Assembly (NCBI GenBank): GCA_900555125.1
Contig: USKH01000043.1
Location: forward strand, 1-8,605
Reading direction: 5' to 3'
DNA from: an uncultured Clostridium sp.
GTDB taxonomy: Bacteria > Bacillota > Clostridia > Christensenellales > Pumilibacteraceae
DNA length: 8,605 nucleotides
Shown here: one piece after another, positions 1-5,522 of the stretch
How positions within the stretch are numbered: the first letter of the stretch is position 1
How the letters are laid out: every line of letters starts with the position of its first letter
Position numbers and translations under genes: made by a program
Notes under the pieces: generated by a model
The model's input: only the letters and a program-made list of their open reading frames with translations
The model's database searches: none
Told to the model about the DNA's origin: nothing

Positions 1-142
1 TTTTAAAACTTTCAAGCTTTTTGGGGTCTATATCGCATATCGCGGCGAGCGTTGCGTTTTTAACCAGCCCCGAATGCAGCGAACGCGCGTGCTGCGAGCC
101 CATATTACCCACGCCCACTACGCCGAATCTTACTTTTTCCAT
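1..142 (-). CDS. Gfo/Idh/MocA-family oxidoreductase, N-terminal fragment
   Basis: Only the first 47 codons are inside the window; the gene continues past the left edge. Translation from the ATG at 142-140 begins MEKVRFGVVGVGNMGSQHAR and continues to a hydrophobic strand ending in CDID. This is the first beta-alpha-beta unit of a Rossmann fold, with the GxGxxG dinucleotide-binding loop near residues 10-15 and an acidic residue at the end of strand 2 that fits NAD(H) preference. The family oxidises or reduces sugar hydroxyls, for example in inositol, glucoside or amino-sugar pathways. The start overlaps the end of the upstream epimerase gene by 13 nt. AAAGG (150-146) and GAGGAG (159-154) lie upstream inside that gene, so translation is probably coupled. 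The substrate cannot be read from this fragment. Family assignment is fairly secure; everything beyond the N-terminus is unseen. Confidence 0.85.
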   Translation of the reverse strand, partial: MEKVRFGVVGVGNMGSQHARSLHSGLVKNATLAAICDIDPKKLESFK

Positions 143-999
143 ATACCTTTATTCTCCTCTTTATAACCGTTGTTTTTAAGAATTGTCTTGAATGCGTCCG
201 CCGACGCTTTGAACGCCTGTGGCTGACTGTCGTACGTAAACTTGTTTTTAAGCTGTTTTTTGTCTATTCCCGAATATCCGTCGAACACATGCAAATGCGG
301 CTCCAACGTAAACGTCGCGTCTCTTTTTAACATTTTAATCATGCGGTCTATCTGTCCGTCTCCGTATCCGGCGGGAACTATCGTCTTGCTTTGGCGGATA
401 ACGTCCTTAATATGGAAATACAAAGTTTTGTCGTACAGCTTTTTGATCGCGTAGTCGATATCCTCGTCCCACATAATGAAGTTTGCCGGGTCGTACACGA
501 TTTTAATTCCCGGAACATTATCCGAGATATATGCGCAGTTGTCCACGGTTGCGCCGAAAATTTCCGATTCGTTTTCGTGGCATAGCGTAATTCCGTTATC
601 CGCGGCGTACGAAACCATTTTACGAAGGCGTGAAATAACTTCGCCGCGATATAAATCGTATTCTTCGCGTTTCATGAAATAGGAAAACATTCGTATTTTG
701 TCGGTATGCACGATTTTTGCCGTGCGCACGAGATTTTCAAGAAGCCGGAAGTGTTTTTCTTCAGGTTCGGAAATTCCGATTTTACCGAGCGGCGAGCCGA
801 GCGACCACACTTTTATTCCGGCGCAGTAAAATTTTTCGTATACTTCGCGAGCATTTTGTTCCGAAAAGTCGCCCACGTTTATTCCGTCGGCACTTCTCAG
901 CTCCACGTTGTATATGCCGTTTTCCAAAAGATTTTCTATCTGTGTTTCTATTTTTGCGCCGCTTTCGTCGGCAAATGCGCAAAGCGTTATTTGCGGCAT
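130..999 (-). CDS. Sugar phosphate isomerase/epimerase (xylose isomerase-like TIM barrel)
   Basis: 289 aa, the usual length for the AP-endonuclease-2/xylose-isomerase-like TIM barrel family. The four expected divalent-metal ligands are visible: Glu142 in the CHENE motif, Asp170 in YDPANF, His196 in FHIKD and Glu233 in LEPHL. These enzymes shift carbonyls or epimerise sugars and keto-sugars in the cytoplasm through a metal-stabilised enediolate. It is the second gene of a minus-strand operon. Its ATG lies inside the 3' end of the preceding epimerase (13-nt overlap) with only a weak GGGG (1011-1008) as ribosome binding site, which suggests coupled translation. It overlaps the following Gfo/Idh/MocA gene by another 13 nt. 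Pairing with an oxidoreductase suggests work on an oxidised (keto) sugar intermediate, but the substrate is unknown. It differs clearly in sequence from the adjacent epimerase, so the two are not a recent duplication. Confidence 0.9.
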   Translation of the reverse strand: MPQITLCAFADESGAKIETQIENLLENGIYNVELRSADGINVGDFSEQNAREVYEKFYCAGIKVWSLGSPLGKIGISEPEEKHFRLLENLVRTAKIVHTDKIRMFSYFMKREEYDLYRGEVISRLRKMVSYAADNGITLCHENESEIFGATVDNCAYISDNVPGIKIVYDPANFIMWDEDIDYAIKKLYDKTLYFHIKDVIRQSKTIVPAGYGDGQIDRMIKMLKRDATFTLEPHLHVFDGYSGIDKKQLKNKFTYDSQPQAFKASADAFKTILKNNGYKEENKGIWKK

Positions 1000-1772
1000 A
1001 TCGGATACCCCAGTTTTTCGAGATTTTTACGGCTTCTTATAAGGCAGTCAAACGGATCGCCGTAGTTTTCGGCATCGTCCTGCTCGACAAACGCATACTT
1101 TGCTCCCGCTTTTTCAAACGCCGGCAGAATTTTATTCCAATTGAGATTTCCGTCGCCCACGGGAGCGAACTTCGCTTCCCATTTTTCGTTTACTTTATAA
1201 TCTTTGAGATGCACGCACTCAAGTTTTCCGTGAAGGCGATTTATAGTTTCAACCACGTCCGCTCCGCCGCGCTGAACCCAGTGCGTGTCGAGCGTAATAT
1301 TCATTCCCGGAACCTTTTCGATAAGATAGTCGAAAATAGTCTGCCCGCTTTTTAAGCGATAAAACTCAATGCAGTGGTTGTGATAGTAGAATTTGCAGCC
1401 GGCGGAATTTATTTTATCGGTAATTCGGTTCAGCTGCTCGGCAACCTCGGCAAGTTTTCCTTCGTCCACTATTTTTTCGGTGGGAACACCGCCTATTCCT
1501 ATATTACGGCAGCCGATCGCAATATGCTTTTTTATTTCGTTTTCGGTTTCTTGCAATAATCTGTCAAACGAAACGTGAGTTAAAGTTACGGGAAGATTGT
1601 ACTTGTCGATGACGCTTTTGAGAAAATCCGGATCGAAGTTGCCGCCGTCCGGCGCGCCCGAATACTGAACGCAGTCGTAGCCTGCCTCCCGGGACAAACG
1701 AAAAGCCTCGTCTATTCCCTCGTTGCTACCGAGATATTTTCTCACCGTGTATAATTGCGCTCCTATAAACAT
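987..1772 (-). CDS. Sugar phosphate isomerase/epimerase (TIM barrel), first gene of operon
   Basis: 261 aa, with the start fixed by AAGGAGG at 1785-1779, six nt before the ATG. The N-terminus (MFIGAQLYTVRKYL) is typical of the IolE/YcjR-like branch of sugar isomerase/epimerases. Metal ligands are Glu136 in the HNHCIEF motif, Asp162 in LDTHW, His188 in VHLKD and Glu230 in FVEQD, so an active metal site is expected. The protein should act in the cytoplasm on a sugar or keto-sugar. It heads an operon with a second TIM-barrel epimerase and a Gfo/Idh/MocA oxidoreductase, and its promoter lies back to back with that of an AraC-type regulator. In characterised systems this gene mix serves 3-keto-glycoside chemistry or inositol catabolism. 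That is suggestive only, because the family is very broad. Confidence 0.9.
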   Translation of the reverse strand: MFIGAQLYTVRKYLGSNEGIDEAFRLSREAGYDCVQYSGAPDGGNFDPDFLKSVIDKYNLPVTLTHVSFDRLLQETENEIKKHIAIGCRNIGIGGVPTEKIVDEGKLAEVAEQLNRITDKINSAGCKFYYHNHCIEFYRLKSGQTIFDYLIEKVPGMNITLDTHWVQRGGADVVETINRLHGKLECVHLKDYKVNEKWEAKFAPVGDGNLNWNKILPAFEKAGAKYAFVEQDDAENYGDPFDCLIRSRKNLEKLGYPICRK

Positions 1773-1801
1773 AATTTGCCTCCTTATGCGATTTTTTCTT
1801 A

Positions 1802-1830
1802 ATTATACAACGGCAAAGAGAATTTTTCAA
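1802..1830 (-). promoter_or_regulatory. Promoter of the epimerase/oxidoreductase operon
   Basis: Reading the minus strand, TTGAAA (1830-1825) and a perfect TATAAT (1807-1802) are separated by 17 nt. The predicted start near 1795 gives a leader of about 23 nt carrying the strong AAGGAGG site. The 29 bp between this -35 and the -35 of the divergent AraC gene (1831-1859), together with the flanking promoter elements, is the natural place for regulator binding. Confidence 0.8.
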
Positions 1831-1859
1831 TAGCGTTTTGGTCTTTTTTTCAAAAAACA

Positions 1860-1888
1860 TTGCATTTTGCGCATTTGTGTGATATAAT
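1860..1888 (+). promoter_or_regulatory. Promoter of the AraC-type regulator, apparently leaderless
   Basis: TTGCAT (1860-1865) and a perfect TATAAT (1883-1888) are 17 nt apart. Only six nt lie between TATAAT and the ATG at 1895, so transcription should start at or next to the start codon. No Shine-Dalgarno sequence fits in that space. The spacer holds the short repeated element GCATTTTGC/GCGCATTTG, a possible operator. Confidence 0.75.
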
Positions 1889-1894
1889 AAAGCT

Positions 1895-2704
1895 ATGACA
1901 AGCAAAACAGTCAAATCAATACAAAGCCGCTATCTGTCCATGGAAAGATGCAAAATGTCCGATCCTCCGCGAGAACGCTTTGAAAAGCATTGTCACAGCC
2001 ATTACGAGTACATTTTCTTTGTTCAGGCGGACTGCGATTATGTTGTCGAAGACAAGACCTATCGGGTAAAAACGGGCGACTCTATTCTCATTCCTCCGGG
2101 CAAGTACCACTTCTTAAAGCCCGGAGACATGAAAACGTACGACCGTGCGGTGTTCAGTTTTTCGGAAGATTTGTTTCCGTATGAGGGCTTCCTTGAGGAC
2201 GTAGTGGCTATGGGCAATTATTTCCCGTCGGAAAGCTATCCGGAAAGCACCGGGAAAGCGCAGGAATTTCTTTCGCTTTGCCGCGACATGAACGAACAGC
2301 GTTCGGCTATTTACGCAGACGCGGCGCTGACCGAAATTTTTCTTCTTCTGCTGTCCGCTCCGAAAATCGAAACCGACCTGCCCGACGAATCGCTTTGCTC
2401 GCGCGCGATACGATACATTGCCGACAATTTAAGCGATATTCAGTCCACCGACGACATAGCAAAAGGATTATTTTCGTCACGTTCGGCACTTCAACACGCG
2501 TTCCGTAAAAATCTGGATATCCCGGTAATGCAATACGTGCGGATTAAACGCCTTTTTGCGGTCAGACAATACGTAACGCGGGGCGACACGCTCTCTTCCG
2601 CCGCCGAAAAAGCCGGCTACGACGACTATACGACTTTTTACCGCGCTCATAAAGCGTACTTCGGTTATCCGCCGACAAAAGACAAATCAACAAAAAAGAG
2701 GTAA
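1895..2704 (+). CDS. AraC-family transcriptional regulator with N-terminal cupin
   Basis: 269 aa. Residues about 28-95 form a cupin-like effector domain (KHCHSHYEYIFF, then a GDSILIPPGKYHFL segment). Residues about 166-262 form the AraC/XylS DNA-binding domain with two helix-turn-helix motifs, the first around 184-208 and the second around 230-257 (LSSAAEKAGYDDYTTFYRAH). The cupin probably senses a sugar-related ligand; this is family knowledge and the ligand is unknown. The gene is transcribed away from the two-epimerase operon, with promoters back to back, so local control of that operon is likely. I chose the ATG at 1895, which gives a full N-terminus but implies a leaderless mRNA. A fallback start is Met21 at 1955, preceded by a weak GGAAAG (1942-1947). 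The dUTPase gene begins 6 nt after its stop. Confidence 0.93.
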   Translation: MTSKTVKSIQSRYLSMERCKMSDPPRERFEKHCHSHYEYIFFVQADCDYVVEDKTYRVKTGDSILIPPGKYHFLKPGDMKTYDRAVFSFSEDLFPYEGFLEDVVAMGNYFPSESYPESTGKAQEFLSLCRDMNEQRSAIYADAALTEIFLLLLSAPKIETDLPDESLCSRAIRYIADNLSDIQSTDDIAKGLFSSRSALQHAFRKNLDIPVMQYVRIKRLFAVRQYVTRGDTLSSAAEKAGYDDYTTFYRAHKAYFGYPPTKDKSTKKR

Positions 2705-2710
2705 ATATTT

Positions 2711-3187
2711 ATGAATAAATTTGAAAAAATATCCGCTCGTCGATTTTCCGCAGACATAAGCGATAATTGCGCTTACGACGACATAAAATTACCGGTACGC
2801 GCCACAAAAAACAGCGCGGGTTACGACTTTTTCGCTCCGTTCGACTTTACGCTTGCCTCAGGCGAAAGTATTAAAGTCCCGACAGGCATTCGCGTGCTTT
2901 TAGACGACGACAAAGTGCTTCTGATTGCGCCCAGAAGCGGTCTTGGCTTTAAGTACAGATTGCAACTGGACAATACTCTGGGCGTTGTGGACGCCGACTA
3001 TTCGGGGTCGGACAACGAGGGGCATATTTTCATCAAGATAACCAACGACTCTAAGGAAGGCAAAACGCTGTCGGTAAAAAAAGGCGAAGCGTTTGCTCAG
3101 GGCATTATCGTTCAGTTTTTCAAGACGGTCGACGACAATGCTACCGAAGAGCGAAACGGCGGTTTCGGCAGCACGAACAAAAAATAA
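2711..3187 (+). CDS. dut: dUTP diphosphatase (dUTPase)
   Basis: 158 aa, normal for trimeric dUTPases, which hydrolyse dUTP to dUMP and pyrophosphate, keeping uracil out of DNA and feeding dTMP synthesis. All five family motifs are in order: motif 1 AGYDFFAP (36-43), motif 2 PRSGLGFK (74-81), motif 3 GVVDADY (91-97, with the catalytic Asp94 and the uracil-stacking Tyr97), motif 4 GEAFAQGII (125-133) and the P-loop-like motif 5 RNGGFGST (148-155). The DNEGHI segment after motif 3 resembles clostridial members. AAGAGG (2696-2701) lies nine nt before the ATG and overlaps the end of the AraC gene. With a 6-nt gap and no separate promoter seen, it is probably co-transcribed with the regulator. Its link to the sugar genes is unclear and may be only positional. 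Transcription should end at the hairpins at 3202-3286. Confidence 0.95.
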   Translation: MNKFEKISARRFSADISDNCAYDDIKLPVRATKNSAGYDFFAPFDFTLASGESIKVPTGIRVLLDDDKVLLIAPRSGLGFKYRLQLDNTLGVVDADYSGSDNEGHIFIKITNDSKEGKTLSVKKGEAFAQGIIVQFFKTVDDNATEERNGGFGSTNKK

Positions 3188-3201
3188 AATCAGTATAAAG
3201 T

Positions 3202-3234
3202 AAAGTCGAGGCTATGTTCAACGCGACTTTTCTA
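3202..3234 (+). terminator. Weak hairpin after dut
   Basis: AAAGTCG (3202-3208) pairs with CGACTTT (3224-3230) around a 15-nt loop, followed by a short U-containing tail (TCTA). It lies 15 nt after the dut stop codon. Alone it is a weak terminator, with a long loop and short U-run; the stronger hairpin follows immediately. Confidence 0.45.
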
Positions 3235-3235
3235 T

Positions 3236-3286
3236 AAAAAATCGCAATTACGTTTTTAAAATAACGCAGTTGCGATTTTTCTTAAT
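3236..3286. terminator. Bidirectional intrinsic terminator between convergent genes
   Basis: AAAAATCGCAA (3237-3247) and TTGCGATTTTT (3270-3280) form a perfect 11-bp stem, with a further CGTT/AACG pairing possible inside the loop (3251-3254 with 3263-3266). The plus strand continues CTTAATTT and the minus strand ends in a T-run from the A6 at 3236. It therefore fits termination of dut (plus) and of the membrane-protein gene whose stop codon is at 3289-3287 (minus). Confidence 0.85.
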
Positions 3287-4276
3287 TTATTTGTTTTTAT
3301 CGTCGTCGGGTTTTATTTCGCCCATCGACAAAATTGCCGAATTGTACTGTTTTACGCGATTCCAGTCCACTTTTTCCTGCTCGGCATGAGCCGTAGCTTC
3401 ATGGCGTTTGCGTTCCTGCTCGATGTGTTTTTTAAGATATGCGGAATCGGTTTGATTGTACGCCGCAAAGCCTTCGTCGCCGCTCCTGTCGGGATTTGCG
3501 GGATCGATATATTTTGCCGGCTCGCTTTTGACCGAATTATCCGGGCGAACATATGTGCCGCCGTCGCTTTGAAGCGGTTGCGACGGATTTATATACGTTC
3601 CGCTTTCGGGCTGAACGGGCAACGGGTCTCCCATTGTTCTTCTGTGTTCTTCTTGCGAAACGTTGCCGCTTTTCAGCGATTGCATGTATCGTTTAAGTTC
3701 CATTACGTCCTGTTCGTGTTCGATTTGTTCGCGGTCGGGCTGACGAACGGGCGGCTCTTCGGGTTCGATACCGGCGGCTTTCTCGTACGCGGCGAATATC
3801 TCCCTTGCACTTCTGCGGGCGGGCGCGGGCGGCGCTTGCTCGGCTACGGGAGCCTGTTCTTCTTGTGCCTCTTCCTGCTCGGGCTGAGCTTGTTTTTGCT
3901 CGGATGGGTTTTCGTCCTGCGACTGTCCGATTTGTTCTTCCCGCGCGGAATCTTTTTCTTCCGAAATTTCCTTTGCGGTTTCCTTTCCTTCGTCCGACTG
4001 CTCGGGCGCAGGGACTTCTTTTTGCTCCTTTTCGCAATTATCCGCAGATTTTTCCGCTTGTTTTTCTTCCTGCGGCGCATCCCCGGCGCACACCGGACGT
4101 TCTTCGCCGAGTTCGGGTAGCACTACGGGAACGTTTTTCTTTTCGCGCGGTTTAAGTTTTCTTGCAAGCACGATAAGAACCGCGCCTCCCGCTATTACGA
4201 GAACGGCTTCTGAAGCTATAACGCCTATTTCCGCTCCGAGCGAGCATATTAAAGTCAATGCTGAACTTAATATCAC
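3287..4276 (-). CDS. Unrecognised membrane-anchored protein with Glu/Gln-rich tail
   Basis: 329 aa from the GTG at 4276-4274, chosen because AAAGGAG (4290-4284) stands seven nt upstream. The reading frame is open further, to a TTG at 4324, but that codon has no ribosome binding site. Residues 2-37 are hydrophobic (one long or two short membrane segments, interrupted by Glu16 and Glu23) and are followed by a basic RKLKPREKK stretch that predicts a cytoplasmic C-terminal part. Residues about 58-150 are low-complexity, rich in Glu, Gln, Pro and Ala and probably disordered. Residues about 153-203 look helical. Three 14-residue repeats occupy 221-262. The charged C-terminus (about 277-329) contains a likely helix or coiled coil. 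I recognise no domain and assign no function. A scaffold or regulator on the inner face of the membrane is possible but unsupported. The MBG-domain gene lies upstream on the same strand. Confidence 0.82.
   Translation of the reverse strand: MILSSALTLICSLGAEIGVIASEAVLVIAGGAVLIVLARKLKPREKKNVPVVLPELGEERPVCAGDAPQEEKQAEKSADNCEKEQKEVPAPEQSDEGKETAKEISEEKDSAREEQIGQSQDENPSEQKQAQPEQEEAQEEQAPVAEQAPPAPARRSAREIFAAYEKAAGIEPEEPPVRQPDREQIEHEQDVMELKRYMQSLKSGNVSQEEHRRTMGDPLPVQPESGTYINPSQPLQSDGGTYVRPDNSVKSEPAKYIDPANPDRSGDEGFAAYNQTDSAYLKKHIEQERKRHEATAHAEQEKVDWNRVKQYNSAILSMGEIKPDDDKNK
3491..3616 (-). repeat. Three tandem 14-residue coding repeats
   Basis: Within the membrane-anchored protein, residues 221-234 (VQPESGTYINPSQP), 235-248 (LQSDGGTYVRPDNS) and 249-262 (VKSEPAKYIDPANP) line up without gaps. 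The shared core is a Tyr followed by Ile/Val, any residue, and Pro. The period is 42 nt. The copies have diverged, so this is an old duplication kept at protein level. Confidence 0.75.
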
Positions 4277-4329
4277 TTTTAATCTCCTTTCGGTTTTTTC
4301 GATTGTCGCGATTTTTTTTTGCAATTATG

Positions 4330-4358
4330 AGTATAAATCAAAACACACGCGGCAATAA
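4330..4358 (-). promoter_or_regulatory. Possible promoter of the Glu/Gln-rich membrane protein gene
   Basis: On the minus strand, TATACT (4335-4330) is a good -10 box, but the hexamer 17 nt upstream (TTATTG, 4358-4353) is a poor -35. The predicted start near 4323 would leave a leader of about 47 nt. Read-through from the MBG-domain gene is an alternative, because no minus-strand U-run terminator is seen after that gene. Confidence 0.35.
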
Positions 4359-4363
4359 TCTAC

Positions 4364-4385
4364 AACGAAAAACGGCTTTTTCGTT
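4364..4385. other. Perfect 9-bp hairpin in the gap between two membrane-protein genes
   Basis: AACGAAAAA (4364-4372) and TTTTTCGTT (4377-4385) are exact reverse complements around the tetranucleotide CGGC. It is AT-rich, with no U-run beyond the stem on either strand, so it is not a standard terminator. On the minus strand it sits within a nine-codon ORF (4389-4360, MKRKSRFSL) that has AAAGGAG (4399-4393) only three nt before its ATG. Whether that ORF is translated cannot be told. Confidence 0.5.
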
Positions 4386-4408
4386 TCATACTCTCCTTTC
4401 CTTTTGGG

Positions 4409-4442
4409 AACGCTCCGCGTCGAAAGCGGAGCGTTTTCTTTT
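4409..4442 (+). terminator. Strong intrinsic terminator pointing along the plus strand
   Basis: AACGCTCCGC (4409-4418) pairs perfectly with GCGGAGCGTT (4426-4435) around a 7-nt loop, and the plus strand continues with a long T-run (TTTTCTTTTTTATT, starting within the stem). On the minus strand the stem is followed by CCCAAAAGG, so it is not a U-run terminator for the MBG-domain gene that stops at 4445-4443. It may still stabilise that mRNA's 3' end. No plus-strand gene precedes it. Confidence 0.75.
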
Positions 4443-5477
4443 TTATTCGGCTTTACTTCCGCAGCTAAGCTTTTTTAATTTAAGCACGAACGAGACTATA
4501 AATCCCGCTTCGACGACTATTGCCGCGCCAAGCAGAATTTCAAGCCACAAAAAGCGCGGGGGTTCAGCCACAATTCCCGTGTAGACAATGGCAAACTCGC
4601 TCATGCTGTTTGTTTCGAACACGGCGGACTGCCCTTCCCAATCGATTTTGACTTCCTTTGCCTTGCCTCCGTCGTTTACATATGCTTTAACGCCGGTATA
4701 ACGCGTGGGAACGGGCAATTTATACTTGAATTTACCTGTGCCGAAGTCGTAATTTTCGCCGCCGAGCGTAGCTTTTGGCGCACACGCGACATATACGGTA
4801 CCCACTGACGGCAGTTTTCTTTCAAACGACTTTGCTTCGCCGGCATTTGCATGAAATTTAACTTCGGAAGAAAAACCCGTTTCGTTAATAAAAGTAAAAT
4901 CGCCGTCGCGGACCGAAGTCGCCAAAATAACGAGCTTTGCGCCGGTCAGCTCGATAAATCTATTTTCGTAGTTGTCGCCGAGGTCAATCTGCACGATAGA
5001 ATTATAAACGCCGGGGTCTCTTTTCAGCGTTTTGAAAAGCACCGTGGCAAACGAAGGCAGACCTTCCACCGTTATGTAATGGTCTTTCCCGTCGTAGACG
5101 AAAGTCTGATCGGAAAAAACAAGCGAACTTTGGTCAAACACTGCTTTTTCTATCGTAAAAGCAATGGTTTGCTCGCCGTCGGTGCCGTCTTCCCAGCAAT
5201 AGCGCGAAGTGTCGACAAGGCGCACTTTAACGTAATAAGTTCCCGCAACGGTAAACGACGCGTCCTCGTTGGGAACGCAGTAACGGCTGCCCGTCTGCGG
5301 TTTTTTAGCCGTTCCGTCGTACGTACACGACTGAACAAGCTGCGGCAAAGCCACTTTTTCACGCGGGGCTCCTTGTTCGGCGCGCACGGAAACGGCAATT
5401 AACGAAAAGGCGAGGCACGACAAAATCATCGCGCACATCGCCAAAAGTTTTAATGTTGTTTTATCTTTCGTTTTCAT
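4443..5477 (-). CDS. Secreted, membrane-anchored protein with two MBG/Ig-like modules
   Basis: 344 aa from the ATG at 5477-5475, chosen over an ATG 12 nt earlier because GGGAGGT (5487-5481) directly precedes it. Residues 1-33 form a signal peptide (basic start, hydrophobic core, likely cut after SVRA). Residues about 42-110 resemble an MBG/Ig-like repeat (TYDGTAKKP, then VAGTYYVKV, ending in FTIEKA). Residues about 111-183 form a second module (FVYDGKDHYITVEGLP, then PGVYNSIVQI, ending in KLVI). A beta-rich segment follows, ending in MSEFAIVYTG. Residues 309-332 form one transmembrane helix before a short basic tail (KLKKLS). The topology is thus an outside beta-domain stalk with a single C-terminal anchor and no LPXTG signal. 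Such modules usually act in surface structure or adhesion; the partner here is unknown. Domain assignment is from pattern only. Confidence 0.82.
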   Translation of the reverse strand: MKTKDKTTLKLLAMCAMILSCLAFSLIAVSVRAEQGAPREKVALPQLVQSCTYDGTAKKPQTGSRYCVPNEDASFTVAGTYYVKVRLVDTSRYCWEDGTDGEQTIAFTIEKAVFDQSSLVFSDQTFVYDGKDHYITVEGLPSFATVLFKTLKRDPGVYNSIVQIDLGDNYENRFIELTGAKLVILATSVRDGDFTFINETGFSSEVKFHANAGEAKSFERKLPSVGTVYVACAPKATLGGENYDFGTGKFKYKLPVPTRYTGVKAYVNDGGKAKEVKIDWEGQSAVFETNSMSEFAIVYTGIVAEPPRFLWLEILLGAAIVVEAGFIVSFVLKLKKLSCGSKAE

Positions 5478-5489
5478 CGGACCTCCCAT

Positions 5490-5509
5490 AAAAAAGCTTG
5501 CGCTTCTTT
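5490..5509 (-). other. Hairpin with GCAA tetraloop in the leader of the MBG-domain gene
   Basis: On the minus strand AAAGAAGC and GCTTTTTT can pair (8 bp including one G-U) around a GCAA loop, a GNRA-type tetraloop. It lies between the predicted transcription start (about 5516) and the GGGAGGT ribosome binding site. It could act as a 5' stabiliser or a weak attenuator; the U-run is part of the stem, so termination is uncertain. Confidence 0.4.
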
Positions 5510-5522
5510 TCAGGCTGTCTCT

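Noticed and set aside
717..1355. Plus-strand open frame of 212 codons opposite the two epimerase genes
   Set aside because: It is antisense to two genes with intact catalytic motifs, has an Arg/Phe-rich composition and no ribosome binding site.
130..1772. The two epimerase genes as a recent tandem duplication
   Set aside because: They share only the fold-level metal-ligand pattern. Length, motif wording (HENE versus HNHCIEF, YDPANF versus LDTHW) and termini differ throughout.
3386..4155. Long open frames on both strands opposite or overlapping the Glu/Gln-rich gene (for example plus 3386-4120)
   Set aside because: They arise from the repetitive GAA/CAG-type codons of the minus-strand gene. 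Their products are Phe/Leu/Arg-rich low-complexity sequence, they have no ribosome binding site, and the minus-strand gene has a clear start signal and a matching terminator.
4851..5402. Plus-strand open frame of 183 codons opposite the MBG-domain gene
   Set aside because: It is antisense to a gene with signal peptide, domains and anchor in a sensible order; no ribosome binding site or promoter precedes it.
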